64,000 bases of DNA from Bacteroidaceae bacterium (GTDB lineage Bacteria; Bacteroidota; Bacteroidia; Bacteroidales; Bacteroidaceae). Below the pieces are notes generated by a model, which worked only from the letters and a program-made list of their open reading frames with translations, had not been told where the DNA came from and did no database searches. The position numbers and the translations under genes were made by a program. Below, piece by piece: positions 53,790-62,701 of the stretch (position 1 is its first letter; each line of letters starts with the position of its first letter). The stretch is taken from contig JAFQBB010000008.1 of NCBI GenBank assembly GCA_017416805.1, positions 105,365 through 169,364 of the forward strand. The letters run 5' to 3'.

Positions 53790-53929
53790 GAGCCATCCTC
53801 CTCTCCCTTACCTTCACTGCCGGATTACCTTGATAGATACCGTATGCCTCCAAATCTTTTGTAGCCATAGGGTTTACGGTGAGTATCGCATGAGAGTGTA
53901 CCATTACCCCTAGGCATACCACATTTTTG
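53779..53929 (-). pseudogene. C-terminal remnant of a hexapeptide-repeat acetyltransferase
   Basis: The minus strand reads LGVMVHSHAILTVNPMATKD then LEAYGIYQGNPAVKVRERRM and a stop at 53779-53781, the usual end of a left-handed beta-helix sugar O-acetyltransferase. It overlaps the 3' end of the ATPase gene by 11 nt. It is cut off at 53930, exactly where an inverted terminal repeat begins. Confidence 0.75.
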
Positions 53930-54213
53930 GTAAGCGTCCAAAAATGACGTGTCTATAGGAAACGGTACATTTGAGCACCTTTTTCGCAAGGCACACCTAT
54001 TTTGAAGGACGTTGAAGACTTTTTGAATTTAGTCTTTAAGATTATTTATTGACAACTTGGTTATGATTACTAAGTCTAAATGTACGGCAAAAGTGGTACA
54101 AACCAAATGCAATACAAATAAGTGTACTTAATATTATTGCTAAGGTGCAGCCCATTTTATCTATAAGAAGTTTTTTTAATTGGTGGGGCAACACGTCATT
54201 TTTAGATGCTTAC
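53930..54213. mobile_element. 284-bp element with 22-bp inverted ends
   Basis: GTAAGCGTCCAAAAATGACG at the left (53930-53951) matches the reverse complement of 54192-54213 at 20 of 22 positions. There is no transposase frame inside, only AT-rich sequence, so this is a non-autonomous or decayed insertion element. It truncates the acetyltransferase remnant. Confidence 0.65.
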
Positions 54214-54294
54214 TTTTGTTTCGAAGGATTACCAACTGCCGAAGGCATTTCAACGCAGTTCCTCTGCTATTAACTTTTAATTTTTAATTCGCAA

Positions 54295-54372
54295 GGTCGT
54301 GGCCATCGTGACATGCCCGGAGCACTCCCCAAGGATTGTCCCTGCCTGGATGCGGAGAAAGAGTTCGGCTAA
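54295..54372 (+). pseudogene. duplicated 3' end of the amidase gene
   Basis: GRGHRDMPGALPKDCPCLDA then EKEFG and a stop repeats the end of the amidase at 51537-52043 (51969-52043). The DNA match continues through the terminator to about 54453. The rest of this copy is absent. Confidence 0.85.
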
Positions 54373-54389
54373 GAGCAGCGTCATATTAC

Positions 54390-54430
54390 AAGAAATGCGG
54401 TGTCCCAACTGACGGGACACCGCATTTCTT
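54390..54430. terminator. terminator copy 2, loop inverted
   Basis: AAGAAATGCGGTGTCCC (54390-54406) pairs perfectly with 54414-54430. The loop is AACTGAC, the exact reverse complement of the GTCAGTT loop in copy 1. It also lies just past the end of the capsule operon on the other strand, so it probably stops both. Confidence 0.85.
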
Positions 54431-54448
54431 GTGGAAGGGCTAGTTGTT

Positions 54449-55237
54449 CTATAACAAATTCTCACGTTTTACATTCAAACCATGTTTTTTGAAGAACGTA
54501 CATAGACTTTTAAAGTGCATAAACATTTTCTTTCCAACTTTATTACTTGAGCGCAAATGGTTGTGAATCATTTTAGATTCTGGTACATAAATAATAGGCC
54601 TATTCATTTTCCAAGAGCGCAGACACATGTCTTCATCTTCCATATAAAGGAAATAATCCGTATCAAATCCTCCAAGATTGGCATACATGTCTCTTGACAT
54701 GAAAAAAGCAGCTCCAATAGCCCAATCAATCAGTTGAGGAGTGGTTGAATCTAAATCTTTGCACAAATATTTGGCTACAGTCTGGTCATTTGTAGAGTCG
54801 TTACCACGTGACAATACACGCTTTATAAACATATTGAGAGTAACAAACCTTCTCACAGAATATTGAATGCTCAAATCCAAATTTAGCAATTGCGGCACAA
54901 ATATTCCATATTCGGAATGTTCCTCCGCATAATGGTATAGCTTATCAATGCTTCCTTCTTGTAAAACAATATCCGGATTGATTATGGCAATATATTTTCC
55001 AACCGAAGCTAATACTCCCTTATTGTTATTTTCACCAAATCCTAACGGCTTTTCATTTCGCAATATCTTCACTTGCGGATAATTCGTCTGGATATACTCT
55101 ACAGAACCATCTGTGGAGCAGTTGTCCACGTATATCATTTCAAATGGGACTATGGAAGCATTTTCTTCATACAAAGAAGTCAATAAAGCCTTGAGGTATG
55201 AAAGGTGATTCATACCTACAGTAATGATTGAAACCAT
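54449..55237 (-). CDS. family 2 glycosyltransferase
   Basis: This 262-residue cytoplasmic-face enzyme transfers a sugar, possibly rhamnose, to a lipid-linked oligosaccharide. The GT-A start VSIITVGMNHLSYLKALLTS, the nucleotide motif EMIYVDNCSTDGSVEYIQ and the metal-binding IAIINPDIVLQEG (DxD-like NPD) are clear. FLYMEDEDMCLRSWKMN is the usual later motif. It is the last gene of the reverse-strand operon. Confidence 0.92.
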   Translation of the reverse strand: MVSIITVGMNHLSYLKALLTSLYEENASIVPFEMIYVDNCSTDGSVEYIQTNYPQVKILRNEKPLGFGENNNKGVLASVGKYIAIINPDIVLQEGSIDKLYHYAEEHSEYGIFVPQLLNLDLSIQYSVRRFVTLNMFIKRVLSRGNDSTNDQTVAKYLCKDLDSTTPQLIDWAIGAAFFMSRDMYANLGGFDTDYFLYMEDEDMCLRSWKMNRPIIYVPESKMIHNHLRSSNKVGKKMFMHFKSLCTFFKKHGLNVKRENLL

Positions 55238-55293
55238 AGAAAACGATTAAGTTTAAGATTACAGTGTTGTACAAATAAGGATTAAGGCTGTAA

Positions 55294-56381
55294 TCATTTT
55301 GTTATTACTTTTTTTATTTTTCTAAATACGAACATGAATATAAGAGGGAATAGCATCCCGAAAGCAAGAAACCAGATTAACAGAAATACAGAACCTCCTG
55401 CAGGTGCTGTAAGTGAATGTATCTGTAATTCATATCCCATTAGGTTACAAATCATACACCCTATCTTAAAACCTACAAAGTGCAGTGCCATGATATAAAA
55501 ACTCTCGCGTCCACAATAGGCAAATATATGCCCCAATTTTGTATTTTCTATTCTTTTAGAAACAAAACATATTACATATAATGCCGCAACAGAGGTTACA
55601 GATAGTGACAAAACGTCATGATATCTATTTATATTTAAATCTACCCCCCCCTGTATAGTGGCAATATGATAACATAATATGACAGAAAACAATGCTGCCC
55701 ACTTGTTATCAAATTTGATGTCCAATTTATGAATTAATATATACCCCACATAAATTAGCCACATCGCAGTAAGAGAGTTACTAAATCTAGGTATTGTAAT
55801 ATCCAACAATTGAGTTGCGGTACATGAAATGACGCAAATAACAAATAATACGATTGCTCTTACCCATTCGTAGCTGGCATTATTTTTATCATTCGTCTCA
55901 CACCCCAACTCACAATGGAAAAACCACATAAGGCAATAAACAACACATATACAAACCACATGGCCCCCAATATAGGTTCTCTTCCAGCAAGACATATTGT
56001 CATCAGAATATTTTTCAGTATATCCATCGTATCCCAGTGTGTCATCAACTTTCCACTGTATTCGCCCGCATACCAACCCATGTCGATGAAAACATTGTGA
56101 AACAGAACTGCAGGAATATAGAAATACAAGATTAGTAGATATAGTGATTTCACTTTTCCTTTGATGAAGGGAATTGGTTGTAAAAGTTTCTCTTCCTTGA
56201 TAAAGAATCCTCCTAAGAGAAAAAATATCGGTACATGCCACAAATAGCCAAATAGTGCCCTCACAGGCATCCATGTGGAATTATGATAAGCATATTGTAT
56301 ATGGAATAGTACAATAGACAGGATTGCAAAACCTTTGGCAATGTCAATCCAACGATATCGAGATATTTGTTTTTGCACCAT
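55294..56381 (-). pseudogene. acyltransferase 3 family gene, frameshifted
   Basis: The first part (ISRYRWIDIAKGFAILSIVL FHIQYAYH ...) and the second (YEWVRAIVLFVICVISCTAT ... FRKIKKVITK) are in different frames. The frames meet at a run of five A on the minus strand (55883-55887). Adding one A would join ...VRRMIKNNASYEWVRA... into one protein of about 362 residues with some ten membrane helices, as in OafA-type O-acetyltransferases. The conserved His is in LSIVLFH. It could be dead, slippage-controlled, or an assembly error. Confidence 0.82.
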
Positions 56382-56387
56382 ATTGTA

Positions 56388-57620
56388 TTAAGCAAAATTG
56401 TTTACGTAAATCTTTGCCACCTTATCATCTGTCAACTTTAATGCGGTTTGACGAGCATTCTGTGATATTATGGAAAGTTCATCGTTCGACATTTTGTTTA
56501 TTCTATCAATTATCGCAGCCAATTCTTTTTCGTCTCCTGCTTTACACAAAAAGCCATTCACTCCATCTTCTATAATTCCTTCCATGCCTTCATTTCGAGA
56601 AGCAATAGTAATACATCCCATCGACATGGCTTCCAGATAAACGAGACCGAATGTTTCCTCCTCACTTATCATAATGAAGCATTGTGCCTTTGCGATATAA
56701 TTAGGCACCTCTTCACGGTTAACAAATCCATGGAGTTTGACCTGATTCTCTAAATGGTTTTCAGTGATAAGACTCTCTATTAAATTTCGATTGGCGCCAT
56801 CACCCACATAGTCAAGTCTAAAATCATCAGCAACGGTGCTTTGAAGAATTCCTTGAAGAACTTTCTCCGGGAATTTCCGACGAATAAAAGAACCCACATA
56901 GACAAATCTATTGATTGGGAGAGTAATGTTGCATGTTTCTTTTCGATGCAGAAAATGTGCAGGAATACCGCTATAACACATAAAATAGTTTTTTGGAATA
57001 ACTCCTGTATTCTCTTCAAATTCACGTTTTAAGGGCAAAGAACGATATCCCCAAACATCCACTTTTTCTATTTCATTTTGATAGTCTTTCCCACAATATT
57101 TCAACATTTTCCAAACTTGTTTATGCACTACTACACATGTCTTTGCATTTGGATAATACATTCCTTTCAATAGGTTTACCATTGGCATGTGCGGATAATA
57201 ATTATGCGAAGATATGATATCTGGTGTAAAATTGTGTTTGCAGCAATATGCAGCAATTTTTTCTATTTGTCTAGTCAGATACTTGGTTGGAACTCCAAAT
57301 CTAGGTAATGGTTTGAACAATGGCATTCTTACCACCTTTACACCATCCATATCGAATTCAACATCTATATTTTGATATATGGATGTCACAGAGGTATTAA
57401 ACCTACTTGCTATAATCTTTTCTGCAAATCCTGCAATCCAATGGAAAGGCCTAAGATAGATGGGATAATTATGTATGACTAATACTTCGTGTCCTTGCTT
57501 TACCCATTCACGCGCAAAATAATGTACAACATTTGTGTTATTGGAAATTTGAATGTCTGTGGCAGGGTAAATAGTTGTCAAAAGAAGAATTTTCTTTATT
57601 TTATCTTCATTCATAATCAT
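56388..57620 (-). CDS. family 4 glycosyltransferase
   Basis: This 410-residue GT-B enzyme has an N-terminal acceptor domain (LLLTTIYPATDIQISNNTNV) and a donor domain from about 215 (RFVYVGSFIRRKFPEKVLQG). The family motif EETFGLVYLEAMSMGCITIA with its E-x7-E carries the nucleotide-sugar contacts. It overlaps the upstream gene by 14 nt. Confidence 0.93.
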   Translation of the reverse strand: MIMNEDKIKKILLLTTIYPATDIQISNNTNVVHYFAREWVKQGHEVLVIHNYPIYLRPFHWIAGFAEKIIASRFNTSVTSIYQNIDVEFDMDGVKVVRMPLFKPLPRFGVPTKYLTRQIEKIAAYCCKHNFTPDIISSHNYYPHMPMVNLLKGMYYPNAKTCVVVHKQVWKMLKYCGKDYQNEIEKVDVWGYRSLPLKREFEENTGVIPKNYFMCYSGIPAHFLHRKETCNITLPINRFVYVGSFIRRKFPEKVLQGILQSTVADDFRLDYVGDGANRNLIESLITENHLENQVKLHGFVNREEVPNYIAKAQCFIMISEEETFGLVYLEAMSMGCITIASRNEGMEGIIEDGVNGFLCKAGDEKELAAIIDRINKMSNDELSIISQNARQTALKLTDDKVAKIYVNNFA

Positions 57621-58461
57621 TATGATCTACAGAAAATAAAACATTAAAATGTAATTTTATAGAAAAGCAAAGACTTTGGAATAACGAAAAATATCTTTTA
57701 TTCATTTGAAAAGCTTCAATAGGATTATATCCCAAAGGAGAATATAACAATTTGAATCTTTTAAAAATAGAATAACACTTTCTTCGAAACAATGGAATAG
57801 GGTTATTATGTTCGCAATATCCATAATAACCTGGTGCTAGATAATTTATCAACCCATTTTTTGTAGCTCTAAAGCCATATTCTACATCGCCAAAAGAGTG
57901 ACGAAATGTAGGATCTATTATACCTATTTTTTTATACACACTTTTAGGTATTAAAACAATATTCCCATTAAATGTCACACATTCTTTCAATTTTTTTTGG
58001 TCTGGCAATAATGGTTTTTGCTTTATTCCACCAGTTTTTCCTCCATAGGAAAAATCTCTATTTACTTCATTAGCCAACGTAGATCCCACTATTATAGAAT
58101 TATCATTTACTATAGAAGACCAATATAACATTTTTTTTATTGAATCTATTATCAGTTTGGTATCATCGTTCAACCACAATATAAAATCATAATCATCGCA
58201 ATTCAAAGCTTCCAACCATGCTTGATACATTCCACGATTCCAAAATAGAGACCCATCTCCAGAAATCACTTTAACTGTTGGATATTTTTCAATCACAGAT
58301 TCTGGTGTACCATCTGTACATCCATCATCGGTCATAAATACATCCATCTTAAAATTATCTACTTTTTCTTGAGTATAGAGCAAGTCCAAACAAGATAAAG
58401 TTTTTTCCTTTCGGTTGTGAACCGTCAATAATACTGCTATTTTTCTTTCAATCCCATTCAT
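57607..58461 (-). CDS. family 2 glycosyltransferase
   Basis: This 284-residue protein starts MNGIERKIAVLLTVHNRKEK. The GT-A motif VFMTDDGCTDGTPESVIEKY and the acceptor-side GDGSLFWNRGMYQAWLEALN with the DxD-like WLNDDTKL fit the rhamnosyltransferase-like GT2 group. RHSFGDVEYGFRATKNGL is the expected late motif. It overlaps both neighbours by 14 nt. Confidence 0.93.
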   Translation of the reverse strand: MNGIERKIAVLLTVHNRKEKTLSCLDLLYTQEKVDNFKMDVFMTDDGCTDGTPESVIEKYPTVKVISGDGSLFWNRGMYQAWLEALNCDDYDFILWLNDDTKLIIDSIKKMLYWSSIVNDNSIIVGSTLANEVNRDFSYGGKTGGIKQKPLLPDQKKLKECVTFNGNIVLIPKSVYKKIGIIDPTFRHSFGDVEYGFRATKNGLINYLAPGYYGYCEHNNPIPLFRRKCYSIFKRFKLLYSPLGYNPIEAFQMNKRYFSLFQSLCFSIKLHFNVLFSVDHNDYE

Positions 58462-59566
58462 AATATCTAATCAATTCATATATTCTCGCATTCCACGTAT
58501 CGATATCGGGTTGATTTCGAGTAAACATTTTAGTTTGTTCATCGTACATTAGTCTATTCTGCACTTCACATAAATAGTTAAAATCCACATCTTTAAATTC
58601 ACATTGTTTTGCCACATATGGATATTCGAAAGCAAATGAATTATACGAATAACTATAAGGATTAAACTTTCTATTTTTGTTTAAGGCATCATATATTCCG
58701 TTATTTTTTAATATATTACAAATATCCTTTGCATAATCAACAGCTTTCATGTATTTAGATGAAGAGAACAACGACATATATCCATATTTTTCTTTCAAAA
58801 TACAGAACCCATACAAACTAAAAATATGATATGCATATTCTATAAACTTATAATCGAATTTTTGAGGATTTAGGAATTTTATGGGTGAAAAAAACTGTTT
58901 TATTATTCTTTTATATTTTGTTTTATATAAGATTGGTGAATTTATAGCCACATGATGACAAAGAAGTCCGTCATCATATATTTTAAAATCACGTTCTGCT
59001 CCAAGCGTTAAAAAATCCGTTATAATTTTGTGAACGGTGTTATCATTACAATAATTATTAAGTTTATATGCACATGCAGCAAACCAAACATGATGATTAT
59101 ATGTTGGATCTATTCCAATATCTCTTCCGTCCAATTCTATTCTATGCCAAAGATGTTCTTTCCAATTATAAGATTGTGAAAAAAATATGGATTTAGCAGT
59201 TTGAAGACATCGTTCATCATTTGAAAGCTCATAATAATATAATAAAGCTTCAATCACCCATCCTTGTCCTATTAATCCATTCAAGTGATCAAATTTATCA
59301 CTTAACATGCAATGTACAGCACCAGACTTTGATTTTTTCTGCAACGCCATTAAATAATCAGCAAACTTTCGAGAAATTTTTAGATATTTCTCATCATGTG
59401 TTTTTTTATATAAAAAACAATAGATTATTAAATAATGTGACGTATTTCTAGCAGGAGTATCTTCATGCCCATGTGGACCATTATGTCCTGCTGTTGCATA
59501 AGATTGGTTATAAAACAAATCATAATTATCATCAGCGATTTGCTTCATATAATCAAATAATATCAT
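58448..59566 (-). CDS. probable alpha/alpha-toroid protein of the polysaccharide cluster
   Basis: This 372-residue soluble protein has no signal peptide. It shows paired helices with the pattern of six-hairpin glycosidase folds (LIIYCFLYKKTHDEKYLKIS RKFADYLMAL; GLIGQGWVIEALLYYYELSN), as in GH88/GH105 or C5-epimerase C-terminal domains. I cannot confirm catalytic residues. Possible roles are trimming or modifying the repeat unit. The gene is very AT-rich and overlaps its neighbours by 14 nt on both sides. Confidence 0.65.
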   Translation of the reverse strand: MILFDYMKQIADDNYDLFYNQSYATAGHNGPHGHEDTPARNTSHYLIIYCFLYKKTHDEKYLKISRKFADYLMALQKKSKSGAVHCMLSDKFDHLNGLIGQGWVIEALLYYYELSNDERCLQTAKSIFFSQSYNWKEHLWHRIELDGRDIGIDPTYNHHVWFAACAYKLNNYCNDNTVHKIITDFLTLGAERDFKIYDDGLLCHHVAINSPILYKTKYKRIIKQFFSPIKFLNPQKFDYKFIEYAYHIFSLYGFCILKEKYGYMSLFSSSKYMKAVDYAKDICNILKNNGIYDALNKNRKFNPYSYSYNSFAFEYPYVAKQCEFKDVDFNYLCEVQNRLMYDEQTKMFTRNQPDIDTWNARIYELIRYYEWD

Positions 59567-60188
59567 AATCCTTATTTTTTAATGTTACATTTTTTATATA
59601 TTTAGCAGGATTACCGGCCCAAATCTCATTATCTGGGACACTTTTAGTAACAACACTTCCTGCTCCTATTATAGAATTTTCACCAATTATAACCCCTTTT
59701 AAAATTATACTATGTGCACCTATAAAAGCGTTTTTTTTAACTAATATTGGAGAATTTACTTTATATTTTTCATCATTAGAAGTCATTCTTAATTTAGGAT
59801 TTAACGAATGAAAATCCGAAGTATACAAATAAACCCCTCCACCAATTTTAACATTATCCATTATTGTAATGTTGTCATATGCAACTAAAGTCGCATGAGA
59901 AATACCCACATCATTTCCTATTATTATAGAAGCGTTTTCTCCAACAAAGAAAGTACATCGTTGTGGACATCCTATCGAATTGTATTTTAAGCCATTATTC
60001 ATTTTAAATCTTTTTCCAATGATACATTTACTTTTATATTTGACATCTATAAAAGGAACTCCCTTAGTGCTAAATGTGGAAAACTTTACCCCATTGCCTA
60101 AAAAGACATGAAGTGTTAATAATTTATCAATTTTAAATTTAAAATAATGATAAATTCTTCTAATTATTTTATATATAAAATTGTACAT
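59553..60188 (-). CDS. hexapeptide-repeat acyltransferase
   Basis: This 211-residue left-handed beta-helix protein has the isoleucine-rich turns CIIGKRFKMNNGLKYNSIG, ASIIIGNDVGISHATLVAYD and AFIGAHSIILKGVIIGENSI. The common end IIGAGSVVTKSVPDNEIWAG NPAKYIK is intact. The His of HSLNPKL or GAHSI may be catalytic. It probably adds an acetyl group to a sugar of the polysaccharide, and its gene is AT-rich. Confidence 0.9.
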   Translation of the reverse strand: MYNFIYKIIRRIYHYFKFKIDKLLTLHVFLGNGVKFSTFSTKGVPFIDVKYKSKCIIGKRFKMNNGLKYNSIGCPQRCTFFVGENASIIIGNDVGISHATLVAYDNITIMDNVKIGGGVYLYTSDFHSLNPKLRMTSNDEKYKVNSPILVKKNAFIGAHSIILKGVIIGENSIIGAGSVVTKSVPDNEIWAGNPAKYIKNVTLKNKDYDII

Positions 60189-60198
60189 CAGGTATTTA

Positions 60199-61416
60199 CT
60201 ATTTAATTAATCCTCTGACCCAATACTTAAATTCCTTATTAGTCATATTCCTAAACAATGGAGAATAACACATTGCAATCATTGCCCATAAATCAATATC
60301 GGATATAAGAAAACGATTAGTATCTTCAATCCAACCAAAACTCCATCTAAAAGCAATAAAGCATGCTAAAATTGGTAGATAATCATTTCTACTTTTATAA
60401 ACAGCCAAATAAGTAGGTCGCATATATAACAACGCATATATAACTAATCCTATAAGCCCCGTCCATGTAAAAATATTAGCATGCAACATTTCATTTCTCG
60501 CACGCTCATTTTTATTAAAAATATGCTTTCCATCATAGCCATGTTCAAACAACATAAATGAAATACCTATTTCGTTACCACGCGCAGGAGTATGACCACA
60601 TAACCAATAATTATGAATAAATGCAGAATTAAATACATCGTAATAGATAAGACTTCTAGTATCTTTACTTAGAGTTTCTCTGTGTTTATGATTATATATA
60701 GCATCATCTTCTGAAATTTTCCCCAAAATAAGTCCTGAAGCATCAGATAAAATAAATCCAAAAAGAAGAAATGTACTCAAATAACCTATAATATGTCCAA
60801 ATCGAACAAGTTTTACAGATATTTTATCAACAAAAAGTATTGAAATTCCTACTAACAAAGAAAATCCACCTTTAATAAATTGTGCACGTGCATTTTCTGC
60901 ATCAATAAGAGTATAAATAATTCCCATAAAAAAAATGAGAGTTGCCCATCTTCTTTTTTGTAGAGAAAAAAAACAAAATAGGATTAATAGTGGAGATAAG
61001 AAAAATTGAGTTGGTCCACAGACCCACAATATAAACACAAAAAATGAGAACATTCCCCATTTATACCAATTCCTAAATATATATTGTGTCACATCCGGTC
61101 TACAAAACAAAAATAAGAGTAACGGGATAAATAAAGCCAATCCATTATCAATCAATTGTTTATATTCTAAATAATTTTCAGAAATAAATAATCCTCTCAA
61201 CAAACAGAACGCAATCCAATATAAATATAGATTCAAGAGACTATAACCTTCATCAATCGGAAATAGGTATTTCTTATAACGAATGATTGCAACAATAAGT
61301 ACTATTTTCAAAATCCACTCAAACCATAAATTTCCAATAGGAAGAATACTCCATTGATTTACAGAAATTAAAGATAAGAAAATAATTATAATTGAAAACA
61401 AACTTTTTATTTTCAT
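60199..61416 (-). CDS. Wzy-like O-antigen/capsule polymerase
   Basis: This 405-residue protein has ten or more hydrophobic helices and one large hydrophilic loop between the late helices (SKDTRSLIYYDVFNSAFIHN YWLCGHTPARGNEIG). The R and H residues in that loop (GHTPARG) fit the Wzy/O-antigen ligase pattern. It would join repeat units in the periplasm. No Wzx flippase is seen within the window. The gene is AT-rich. Confidence 0.85.
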   Translation of the reverse strand: MKIKSLFSIIIIFLSLISVNQWSILPIGNLWFEWILKIVLIVAIIRYKKYLFPIDEGYSLLNLYLYWIAFCLLRGLFISENYLEYKQLIDNGLALFIPLLLFLFCRPDVTQYIFRNWYKWGMFSFFVFILWVCGPTQFFLSPLLILFCFFSLQKRRWATLIFFMGIIYTLIDAENARAQFIKGGFSLLVGISILFVDKISVKLVRFGHIIGYLSTFLLFGFILSDASGLILGKISEDDAIYNHKHRETLSKDTRSLIYYDVFNSAFIHNYWLCGHTPARGNEIGISFMLFEHGYDGKHIFNKNERARNEMLHANIFTWTGLIGLVIYALLYMRPTYLAVYKSRNDYLPILACFIAFRWSFGWIEDTNRFLISDIDLWAMIAMCYSPLFRNMTNKEFKYWVRGLIK

Positions 61417-61431
61417 ACAAAATAAACCTAA

Positions 61432-62700
61432 TTAATCTCCTATTTTTTGATAGATCAAATCATACCATTTAGGAGTATCAATATATTTTTTTATAGAATT
61501 GACAATATGTTCTCGCATAGACTCACGCTCGGTTTTATTCATTCCATATATAAAGTCTATTCCCTCCTTTAAACTTCGAGAGTCCTTATATTTCGCTAAA
61601 AAACCTGTCTTTTTGTGCTTTATCAATGTTCGAGCAATTCCTAAATCAAATGAAACAACAGGAACACCCAACATAAAAGAATAATTAACCATCATAGGGC
61701 CTGAATCCGCAATCGTAGAACTCAAAAAGACGTCACAAGCACAAAAAGCTTTGCACATGCCCTTCTTATCTAAGAAACCAGGTTGAATTACCCTTACATT
61801 GCCAAATAAAGACGCATCTAAATATTCTTTTCCACATATAAGAATTGCGACATTTTCTTTTCCTTTGGAAAATAGTTTTAATGCATCCAAAGAATACTCT
61901 AATCCTTTACGTTTATCATGTAAATTACTAGCTCCAACAAATATAACAAAATCTTTTTCATTTATATTAAAATCTTTTCGAGCCACATCACGAGGAAATT
62001 CTATAACGTTTGGGCAAGGAACAGAATTAATTATATCAGCATTTTTATACACTATGGTTTCTTTCGCTTTTTCCATATCATATGGAGAGCCTATTATTGT
62101 CATTGGTATATCAGAAAGGTTAGCAATTTTATTCTGCATTTGGATATGGGCAATTTTTTTCCCTCTTTTCAAAACTGGACAATTTTGACATTCAAATAAA
62201 TATTGTTCACAATCACAATGATAGTGACAACCTCCAGACAATGGAGCTTCATCTACAAAAAAAAGTACAAAATGAGCCCTTGTTAGTTCATACAAATCTC
62301 GTATTGTTTTAGAAGAAACAAAACCTGCAACCCAATGTACACTAATAACATCAGGAATAAAATCTTTACATTTAGCTAATATATTATTTGCATTTTTACA
62401 CTCGTCATCAAACGAATAAAAACAAAATTCGGATTTATTTTTATCTACAATTGTACCAAACTTTACCCATCTAAAAAAGGAATGAAATTTTAAAAACATT
62501 TTTTTCCTTATTTTATACCAAAATGATTCTCTATAAAAAAAAGCATAAGGTTCCTTTTTTTTACATGATTCTAATACAATCATTTTTTTTTCAAATAAAT
62601 CTTCCGGAACTCTATTATAATTATCCATGACATGACCTGCAAGATGGATATCACGAGTTCCCAACATCAATATTTTTATTTTTCTTTTTTGATGTTCCAT
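61432..62700 (-). CDS. family 4 glycosyltransferase with Cys-rich insert
   Basis: The start MEHQKRKIKILMLGTRDIHL (62698-62700) avoids overlap with the upstream stop; 422 residues. An insert near residues 150-180 carries SGGCHYHCDCEQYLFECQNC PVL, a Cys cluster common in Bacteroides capsule GT4 enzymes and probably metal-binding. The donor domain has DFVIFVGASNLHDKRKGLEY and the late SGPMMVNYSFMLGVPVVSFD in place of the usual E-x7-E. Confidence 0.9.
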   Translation of the reverse strand: MEHQKRKIKILMLGTRDIHLAGHVMDNYNRVPEDLFEKKMIVLESCKKKEPYAFFYRESFWYKIRKKMFLKFHSFFRWVKFGTIVDKNKSEFCFYSFDDECKNANNILAKCKDFIPDVISVHWVAGFVSSKTIRDLYELTRAHFVLFFVDEAPLSGGCHYHCDCEQYLFECQNCPVLKRGKKIAHIQMQNKIANLSDIPMTIIGSPYDMEKAKETIVYKNADIINSVPCPNVIEFPRDVARKDFNINEKDFVIFVGASNLHDKRKGLEYSLDALKLFSKGKENVAILICGKEYLDASLFGNVRVIQPGFLDKKGMCKAFCACDVFLSSTIADSGPMMVNYSFMLGVPVVSFDLGIARTLIKHKKTGFLAKYKDSRSLKEGIDFIYGMNKTERESMREHIVNSIKKYIDTPKWYDLIYQKIGD

Positions 62701-62701
62701 A

